Source of the DNA: an uncultured Arthrobacter sp.
GTDB taxonomy: Bacteria > Actinomycetota > Actinomycetes > Actinomycetales > Micrococcaceae
Assembly (NCBI GenBank): GCA_937873245.1
Contig: CALMVY010000029.1
Span: forward strand, 1-14,334
Reading direction: 5' to 3'
Length of the DNA: 14,334 nucleotides
A program made the position numbers and the translations under genes. Below the pieces are notes generated by a model that was given only the letters and a program-made list of their open reading frames with translations, did no database searches and was not told the origin of the DNA. Shown piece after piece: positions 5,253-11,516 of the stretch. Every line of letters starts with the position of its first letter. Position 1 is the stretch's first letter.

Positions 5253-6515
5253 TCAGCGCTTGGCGTACTGGGCCCAGGGGATGTTCCAGTCGCCGAAGCC
5301 TTCGAGCGGCTCCACGGCAGGTGCTCCGGTGTTGAGGGTCTGTACAACGTCACCGGTCTTCATGTTGTTGAAGAACCAGGACGCATCCGCCGGGAGCAGC
5401 CCGACGCAGCCGTGTGAGACGTTGAACTTGCCCACCGCACCCCACGCCGATTCCAGCGCCTGGTGGACGTAGACGCCGGAGCTGGTGAGGCGGTTGGCGT
5501 ATTCCACCGTGAGGGGCGGGTAGTAGCCCTTGTCGCCGGGCTTCAAACCGATGCTGCCGGCGTTGAAATCGGAGGTGCGTTCCTGCTCCATGATGACGGC
5601 GAAGCCGGTTGGTGAGAGCCACTCAACGTCGCCCAGCGTGACCGGCGCGGTCTTGACCAGTTGGCCGTCGAAGTACACGTTCATGGACTTGGTGATGTCA
5701 TCAACGACGGCGAGCCGCTGCGGTCCGACCTTGAAGACGACCTTGGTGTCGGAGTTGCCGATCATCTTATTGCCGAAATCGACACCGAAGAGCTTGAGGT
5801 CCACGGTGATCTCGCTGTTGGCAGCCCAGAACGCTTCGGGCCTGATCCGGACGCGGCGGTCCGAATACCAGCGCCACGCCACGGGCTGGCCGGAGGATGC
5901 CGTGACGGTGACGGCCTTTTCCATGGCCTCCTTGTTCAGCACCGGCTCGCTGAAGACAATCTCAATGGGCTGGCCGGAGCCGACAGTGGTGCCGTTGAGT
6001 GGATACACCGCGGCGTCCGCCTCGTTGGCCTTGGCCACGGTGTCAAAGGTCTGGGCCTTCTTCGTTTCACGTCCGGCCTGGTCCACGATCGTGAAGCTGT
6101 ACTTGTACTTCGTATCGAATTCCAGGGGATCCTCTGCGGTCCAGGTCGAGCCGTCCGGGCTCGTGGTTCCCGGGACGCGGTCGCCTCCGGCGGCGGGCAC
6201 CAGCACGACGTCCTTCACAGTGCCGTTGACTGCCTTGACCGAGGGCGCGGCGGCCGGGTTGACGCCCTTGGCGCCGTCGGTGGGGGTTACTCCGAGCTCC
6301 ACGAGCTTCACGACGGGGGCGGCGAGGCCGGACACGTTCCGCATCGGCGTCGAGGCTTCCGAGGGCATGTCGGCATGGGCCCAGCCAGGAGAGGTGGCGA
6401 CGCCGATGCCGCCCGCCCCGACAGCCGCGCAAAGGGCAAGGACGGCCAGCATTTTCCCGGTGTTCCGGGGACGCTGCCCCGGCCGCCGGCGTTGGCGTCC
6501 GCTGTCTTCAGTCAT
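5253..6515 (-). CDS. L,D-transpeptidase with Ig-like domains (YkuD family)
   Basis: A 420-residue secreted or membrane-tethered enzyme that makes 3-3 cross-links in peptidoglycan outside the membrane. A basic N-terminus (RQRRRPGQRPR) precedes a hydrophobic segment at about 21-42, with a possible cleavage after AHA. Two Ig-like beta domains span about 65-165 and 168-263, and the YkuD catalytic domain about 266-395. The catalytic motif is visible: His351 (YVHQ), then S367-H368-G369-C370, with Cys370 the nucleophile. This is the layout of mycobacterial-type Ldt enzymes. The ATG at 6515 has AGGAAG five bases upstream; an in-frame ATG 13 codons earlier has no comparable site. It is monocistronic, between a hairpin and a strong terminator. 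SHGCVGL has Gly where many homologues have Arg or Asn, a common actinobacterial variant. Confidence 0.93.
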   Translation of the reverse strand: MTEDSGRQRRRPGQRPRNTGKMLAVLALCAAVGAGGIGVATSPGWAHADMPSEASTPMRNVSGLAAPVVKLVELGVTPTDGAKGVNPAAAPSVKAVNGTVKDVVLVPAAGGDRVPGTTSPDGSTWTAEDPLEFDTKYKYSFTIVDQAGRETKKAQTFDTVAKANEADAAVYPLNGTTVGSGQPIEIVFSEPVLNKEAMEKAVTVTASSGQPVAWRWYSDRRVRIRPEAFWAANSEITVDLKLFGVDFGNKMIGNSDTKVVFKVGPQRLAVVDDITKSMNVYFDGQLVKTAPVTLGDVEWLSPTGFAVIMEQERTSDFNAGSIGLKPGDKGYYPPLTVEYANRLTSSGVYVHQALESAWGAVGKFNVSHGCVGLLPADASWFFNNMKTGDVVQTLNTGAPAVEPLEGFGDWNIPWAQYAKR

Positions 6516-6587
6516 GGCCACTTCCTGTGTTCCCCCACTGCATTTGGCGTGCAAGCCCTCATCAGAGCTCGCGTTTCTCCCTATGCC

Positions 6588-6593
6588 AGCATA
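6588..6593 (-). promoter_or_regulatory. Putative -10 of the L,D-transpeptidase gene
   Basis: TATGCT on the minus strand, 72 bases before the ATG, fits the TAnnnT -10 pattern and stands at about the same distance as the TAGGCT elements of two neighbouring genes. The best -35 candidate (CTGCCC) is weak. Confidence 0.3.
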
Positions 6594-6642
6594 AGCGAAG
6601 CTGCACGGCGGGCAGGCCTCGCCTGCACCACGATCAGGTCAC

Positions 6643-6678
6643 AAATGGAGCCCCGGACCTCGGTCCGGGGCTCCATTT
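6643..6678. terminator. Strong terminator after ahcY
   Basis: Perfect 16-bp stem (AAATGGAGCCCCGGAC at 6643-6658 with its complement at 6663-6678) and a CTCG loop. On the minus strand the stem ends in ATTT, so it ends ahcY transcription about 63 bases after the stop. The opposite strand also ends in ATTTAT. It isolates ahcY from the transpeptidase gene. Confidence 0.88.
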
Positions 6679-6741
6679 ATACGGAAACGCGTACGGGTAC
6701 GGCGGGATCTGCGGCTGCGTAGCCGCCGGGCCGCGCGGCTC

Positions 6742-8229
<1,488 letters not shown>

Positions 8230-8343
8230 GTGAATCCTTCGTTGTGGCCGGCGCGCCGGTCCGGAACCTGGCTGCCTGTGAACGTGCTTATCGGTGGCTG
8301 GAAAGTACTTCGGCGCCGAAAGGCGCAGCGATGGGCCTGAGGC
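8230..8343 (-). other. 114-base leader/spacer upstream of ahcY
   Basis: This gap holds a small hairpin (GCGCC, a four-base loop and GGCGC at 8313-8326) and the ahcY ribosome site. I looked for the S-adenosylhomocysteine riboswitch that precedes many ahcY genes and did not find its conserved core (GAGGAGCGCUGC and ACGGCGCUC blocks). No clear promoter is seen. Confidence 0.4.
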
Positions 8344-8574
8344 CTAGCCTGCGGCGGGCCGTCCGGCGTCGTGCTGGAAAGCGGGCGCCGCGGCGGCGGC
8401 CGGGAGGAGTTCCGGGGGCAGGAGCAGCGGGATGCCGTCCTCGATCGCGTAGCGCAGCTTCTCTCCGGAGGGGCCGTCCACAGTGGTGACGAGTTCCTCG
8501 CCCTCCTGCAGCAGCGGAGAGCCGGTCACGGGGCATCGCAGGACAGACAACAGTTCGGGACTGATCTTCGGCAT
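8344..8574 (-). CDS. Trm112-like (UPF0434 family) small protein
   Basis: A 76-residue protein of the Trm112/UPF0434 family. Residues 1-53 carry the family pattern: LLSVLRCPVTGSPL with Cys14, then a strand pair, and RYAIEDGIPLLLPPE. Only one of the usual cysteines is kept, so a zinc ribbon is unlikely to form. The last ~20 residues are a low-complexity Ala-rich tail. Eukaryotic and archaeal Trm112 activates SAM-dependent methyltransferases; the bacterial homologues are little characterised. Its place directly upstream of ahcY, which removes the methylation by-product, fits a methylation-linked role but does not prove it. The ATG at 8574 has GGGAG about eight bases upstream. Confidence 0.85.
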   Translation of the reverse strand: MPKISPELLSVLRCPVTGSPLLQEGEELVTTVDGPSGEKLRYAIEDGIPLLLPPELLPAAAAAPAFQHDAGRPAAG

Positions 8575-8636
8575 GGTGAACGCTCCCTGGTGGACGCCGC
8601 AGCAGGCGCCGGTGGCTTACGGATTTTGCAGTTTCC

Positions 8637-8648
8637 AGCCTACCGCCA
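8637..8648 (-). promoter_or_regulatory. Putative promoter element TGGCGGTAGGCT upstream of the Trm112-like gene
   Basis: On the minus strand TAGGCT fits an actinobacterial -10 and ends 62 bases before the ATG. The 12 bases are identical to those upstream of the TIGR01906-type gene. It overlaps the region just after the DUF3499 stop, so the Trm112-like/ahcY pair may start its own transcript here. Confidence 0.35.
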
Positions 8649-8656
8649 GTTGCCGC

Positions 8657-9046
8657 TTAGGACGGTTCGCGCAGGACGCGCAGGTGCCCCCGGCGGGTAC
8701 CCTCGGCCGGGGCCGGGGCTTCAAGGGCTGCGTGGACACTGCGCTGGCCCGGGCCGGCTTCCGGCGCGGCCGGCCGGGAGGCCGCCTCCCGGACAGCGTT
8801 GGCGAGGGCCAGGAGGTCATCGGGGCCTGGACCTGCGGGGGTGGCGGGCATGGCCAGCCGCAGGACTTCCCAGCCGCGCGGGACAGTCAGCGACCCTGCG
8901 TGCTGTTCACACAAGTCGTAACAGTGCGGTTCGGCGTAGGTTGCCAGGGGCCCCAGAACCGCGGTGGAATCGGCATAGACGTACGTCAAAGTGGCCACCG
9001 CTGAATTGCGGCAGGCTGACCTTGAACAAAGACGAATTGCACCCAC
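8657..9046 (-). CDS. DUF3499 family zinc-ribbon-like protein
   Basis: A 129-residue actinobacterial protein of unknown function. From the chosen GTG start (complement of 9044-9046) it reads VGAIRLCSRSACRNSAVATL, the usual beginning of the family. Cys7, Cys12, Cys42 and Cys46 (the last two in HCYDLC) form a likely zinc site. Residues 47-129 are a less conserved Ala/Pro/Gly-rich tail. The purine run GGGGGAG lies about 14 bases upstream, which is long. An in-frame ATG at 9130 would add 28 residues unlike the family start and is less likely. The orthologue in Mycobacterium is Rv3258c, also next to a divergent zincin-like gene (Rv3259), so the pairing here is conserved. In many actinobacteria a phosphomannomutase gene follows; here the Trm112-like gene does, 82 bases on. 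Confidence 0.85.
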   Translation of the reverse strand: MGAIRLCSRSACRNSAVATLTYVYADSTAVLGPLATYAEPHCYDLCEQHAGSLTVPRGWEVLRLAMPATPAGPGPDDLLALANAVREAASRPAAPEAGPGQRSVHAALEAPAPAEGTRRGHLRVLREPS

Positions 9047-9066
9047 GACATCACAGACTACTCCCC

Positions 9067-9115
9067 CGGGCCGCCGGACGCCGCCCGACGCGCTGACGGC
9101 GGGTCGGGCGGCCCG
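9067..9115. repeat. Two overlapping, mutually exclusive perfect hairpins in the divergent intergenic region
   Basis: Outer pair: CGGGCCGCC (9067-9075) with GGCGGCCCG (9107-9115). Inner pair: CCGCCCGAC (9081-9089) with GTCGGGCGG (9103-9111), a 13-base loop. The two share 9107-9111, so only one can form at a time. They lie between the DUF3499 GTG and the plus-strand zincin-like gene, upstream of both. Confidence 0.55.
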
Positions 9116-9140
9116 TATCGCGTAAACCATTCGCCGGGTT

Positions 9141-9146
9141 TAGAGT
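9141..9146 (+). promoter_or_regulatory. Possible -10 of the zincin-like gene
   Basis: TAGAGT lies six bases before the ATG at 9153 and fits TAnnnT. With no ribosome site in the gap, transcription would start at or next to the ATG. No good -35 is seen, so this is tentative. Confidence 0.3.
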
Positions 9147-9152
9147 CAAGAT

Positions 9153-9689
9153 ATGCAGTCATCGCACCAAGATCCGGGGTTTACGGTCCGCTTGGCTGAA
9201 ACCGACGCCGGACGTCACGACGCCGGTTCCGCACCCGCCGGGACCGGACGCGCCGCAGCGCCGAAGGGCTTCCGGCAGCGGCGCAGGAACCGGCACGGCC
9301 GCGGGCTCCGCGGCGAAATTATGCTGCCCACGCTGCCCGGCTACCGCACCCGTTCGGACCGCTTCGACGACTTCGTGCTGGACTCGGCCGAGCGGCTCCA
9401 CGACATTTGGGGCAAGCCGCTGGACGGCGTCCGCTTCGCCGTCGACGAGATTCCGCCCGGGCTCGAGCAGCTCGTGGCGGACCGCGCCCCCGCACCCATG
9501 GGCACCTACTCCCCCGCCACGCCGGAGGAGGGCCCCGTGATCACCCTCTACCGCCGGGTTGTCGAGCAGGCCTGCGGCACCCGGGAGGAGCTCCAGGACC
9601 TGGTGCATGACGTTGTGGTGGAGTACACGGCCGAGATGCTCGGTGTTCCGCCCGAGTCCCTGGACCCGGTCTACCGCCGGCGCTACTAG
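9153..9689 (+). CDS. Zincin-like (metallopeptidase family, PF06262-type) protein lacking HExxH
   Basis: A 178-residue protein of the small 'metallopeptidase family' (Zincin_1/DUF1025), orthologous by content and position to mycobacterial Rv3259. The family core is visible from about residue 68: FDDFVLDSAERLHDIW, VRFAVDEIPPG, PVITLYRR and GTREELQDLVHDVVVEYTAEMLGV. Where many relatives carry HExxH, this protein has HDVVVEYTAE, so the zinc-binding glutamate and second histidine are not in place. It may be non-catalytic, or a non-peptidase. Residues 1-55 are a basic, Ala/Gly/Arg-rich extension with RQRRRNRHGRG, perhaps unstructured. The start at 9153 lacks a ribosome site; TAGAGT six bases upstream could be a -10 for a leaderless message. 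It is convergent with the DUF5719 gene, only 36 bases apart. Confidence 0.82.
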   Translation: MQSSHQDPGFTVRLAETDAGRHDAGSAPAGTGRAAAPKGFRQRRRNRHGRGLRGEIMLPTLPGYRTRSDRFDDFVLDSAERLHDIWGKPLDGVRFAVDEIPPGLEQLVADRAPAPMGTYSPATPEEGPVITLYRRVVEQACGTREELQDLVHDVVVEYTAEMLGVPPESLDPVYRRRY

Positions 9690-9725
9690 GGCGTCCCAGC
9701 CTGGAGACTGGACAGCCGGGCCCGG

Positions 9726-11516
9726 TCAGTAGCCGAGGGTGACCGGGACCTGCTCCTGGCCCGTGGCCCCGGGCGCAATCGCAACAGTGGAGATGTCCGG
9801 CCTGCCCTCCTGTTGCAGCAGGACCGCGCCGAAGGCGGGATCCCCCGCGGCGGAAACGAGGAAACCAACGAGCGGTGAGCCCCCGACGTCGGCCGGGACC
9901 TTGATGGAGGCTGTGGTGCCGCCGGCGATGTCAGCGGCCGCGGCCGCGTGGATCTTTCCGTCCGCCGTAATCGGCGTGTAGGAAATAGTCGCCCGGCCCT
10001 CGGGAGCGCCGAAGACGAGGTAGCGGTCGCCACCCCCGGGCACGGCCACCACGTGCTGGCTTCCCAGCCTCGCCGAGGCAGCGGACCAGGCGAAGTCGGA
10101 GGCGTCCTCGGCGTTCAGGCCCCTGGTGACGCGGGCCGCCGCGGTGAAGGACACGTCGGAACTGACGGCAACGGTGTAGGACCCTGCCGGCACCCCAGAG
10201 AGCGGGACCTCGGTGACGGCGCCGGCCTTCGCCGTGACCACGCCGCCGCCGGGCAAGGCCTTTTGGCCGTCCCGCCCGAACAGCTTGATCGCAACGACGG
10301 CGTCGGCGGACCCTGGCACGGTGATCTGCAGGGCCGGTCCGGCGTCCGCAAAGCCGGGCTTCCCGGTAAGGTCCGCGAGCCCGGACGGATCCTGCATGTC
10401 GACGCCGGGAATCACCTGGCGGAGTGCCGGCGCCGTGGCCGGGGCGATGAATTCGACGCCGCCGGGCGTAAGCCCCCGCAGCACGCTCTGCTGGATGACT
10501 GCGGCCACCGGCCCGCCGGCACTGCGGACCCGGACACTGAGCCGCTCCTCTCCCGGGGCGAGCCCGGCCAGGATGACGGAGCGGGTGGTGCCCGGGGCCA
10601 CGAGGAGTCCGCGGCTGCCCGGGGCCTGGATCTGCGCCTTGGCCCCGAACAGCTCGAGGCTGACCGTGGCCGGGCTGCCGGAGGTGTTGGTGAGGTTCAG
10701 CACGGCCGTTCGGCCGAGCGCGGTGTTCGCGCCGACGAACCAGAGGTCGTTGGCGGGTTGCTGGCACGTCGCGGCCGCCGAACCGCGGAGATCCCCGTCC
10801 TCGGCGGCATAGCGCATGACCGCTCCTGCGGAAGCCTGCCGGTCGGCCTGCGAGTCGGCGCTCAGGACGCTCACGTCATCGACGCCCCGTTGCGCCACAA
10901 CTCCGGCCAGCGGGACGGGAGTGCCGTTCGCGGGCCGGGCGGGGGCTGACGAAGGGCTTGCGGACGCCGGAGTGGCCTTGGCGAGTTCAACCAGGGTGCT
11001 GCCCGTGAGCGAGGCGAGGCGGCTGCCGGGCAGCACGCCGGCACTGGAGGCCAGCACCACGGCGTTCACGTCGCTCTGGGCGGTCGCGGACTCCGGGCTG
11101 AACTGCGGATCGGTGCCCACCGGGGAACCCTCAAGCAGCCGCGCCGGGCCCGGGCAGACGCCGATACTGCTGCCCGCGGGGACCGCCGCCAAGGGAGCCT
11201 CGATCGGCCGGCTGCTGCCGGGGCCCTGGGGCGAGAGCGCCGTGGCAGAGACGAGCCCTCCTCCGGCGGCGACGAGGACGACGGCGGAGAGCACCCCGCC
11301 CAGCCGCCCGGCATGCGGCAGCGTCTTCCAGCGCGACAGCAGGGGCGCGGCTGCCCGGCGCTCGGACCGGCCGGACCGCCCCGCCTGCCGGGCGGGGTTG
11401 CCGGCGGGGTTGCCGGCGGTGTTGCCGGCGGTGCCCAGCGTCCCGGCGTCGCCGGGGTTTTCTGGGGCGTCGGGGGTTTCCGGGGCGTCGGGCGCGGGGG
11501 TGTCATCCCTGGGCAT
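9726..11516 (-). CDS. DUF5719 family membrane-anchored protein
   Basis: A 596-residue protein of unknown function, typical of Micrococcales. Residues 1-70 are a disordered cytoplasmic stretch with APETPDAPE and AGN-type repeats plus a basic patch. A single membrane helix lies at about 72-93. Residues 94-596 would be outside the cell: a Gly/Ala/Val-rich, beta-strand-rich region with several Ig-like or carbohydrate-binding-like modules by appearance, and no catalytic motif I can name. The ATG at 11516 has AAGGAA seven bases upstream. It overlaps the end of the upstream GT2 gene by 14 bases, so the two are very likely co-translated and work together at the envelope. An in-frame ATG 26 codons earlier lies inside that gene with no ribosome site. 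It is convergent with the zincin-like gene. Confidence 0.82.
   Translation of the reverse strand: MPRDDTPAPDAPETPDAPENPGDAGTLGTAGNTAGNPAGNPARQAGRSGRSERRAAAPLLSRWKTLPHAGRLGGVLSAVVLVAAGGGLVSATALSPQGPGSSRPIEAPLAAVPAGSSIGVCPGPARLLEGSPVGTDPQFSPESATAQSDVNAVVLASSAGVLPGSRLASLTGSTLVELAKATPASASPSSAPARPANGTPVPLAGVVAQRGVDDVSVLSADSQADRQASAGAVMRYAAEDGDLRGSAAATCQQPANDLWFVGANTALGRTAVLNLTNTSGSPATVSLELFGAKAQIQAPGSRGLLVAPGTTRSVILAGLAPGEERLSVRVRSAGGPVAAVIQQSVLRGLTPGGVEFIAPATAPALRQVIPGVDMQDPSGLADLTGKPGFADAGPALQITVPGSADAVVAIKLFGRDGQKALPGGGVVTAKAGAVTEVPLSGVPAGSYTVAVSSDVSFTAAARVTRGLNAEDASDFAWSAASARLGSQHVVAVPGGGDRYLVFGAPEGRATISYTPITADGKIHAAAAADIAGGTTASIKVPADVGGSPLVGFLVSAAGDPAFGAVLLQQEGRPDISTVAIAPGATGQEQVPVTLGY
11389..11436 (-). 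repeat. Four tandem 12-bp units inside the DUF5719 gene
   Basis: The plus strand reads CGGGCGGGGTTG, CCGGCGGGGTTG, CCGGCGGTGTTG, CCGGCGGTGCCC in succession. In the gene this encodes repeated AGN(P/T) units in the disordered N-terminus. The in-frame 12-base unit can expand or shrink by four residues without a frameshift. Confidence 0.75.

Noticed and set aside
5530..6722. Long plus-strand frames opposite the L,D-transpeptidase gene
   Set aside because: They are antisense shadows. The minus-strand gene has a signal sequence, catalytic SHGC motif and ribosome site.
8230..8343. S-adenosylhomocysteine or cobalamin riboswitch upstream of ahcY
   Set aside because: Fragments such as CGCTGC and CCAGG occur, but the conserved cores are not present in the right order or spacing.
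9686..9726. Terminator between the convergent zincin-like and DUF5719 genes
   Set aside because: Only a 10-base self-complementary CCGGGCCCGG with no loop and a weak CCAG/CTGG pair are present, not enough for a supported terminator.
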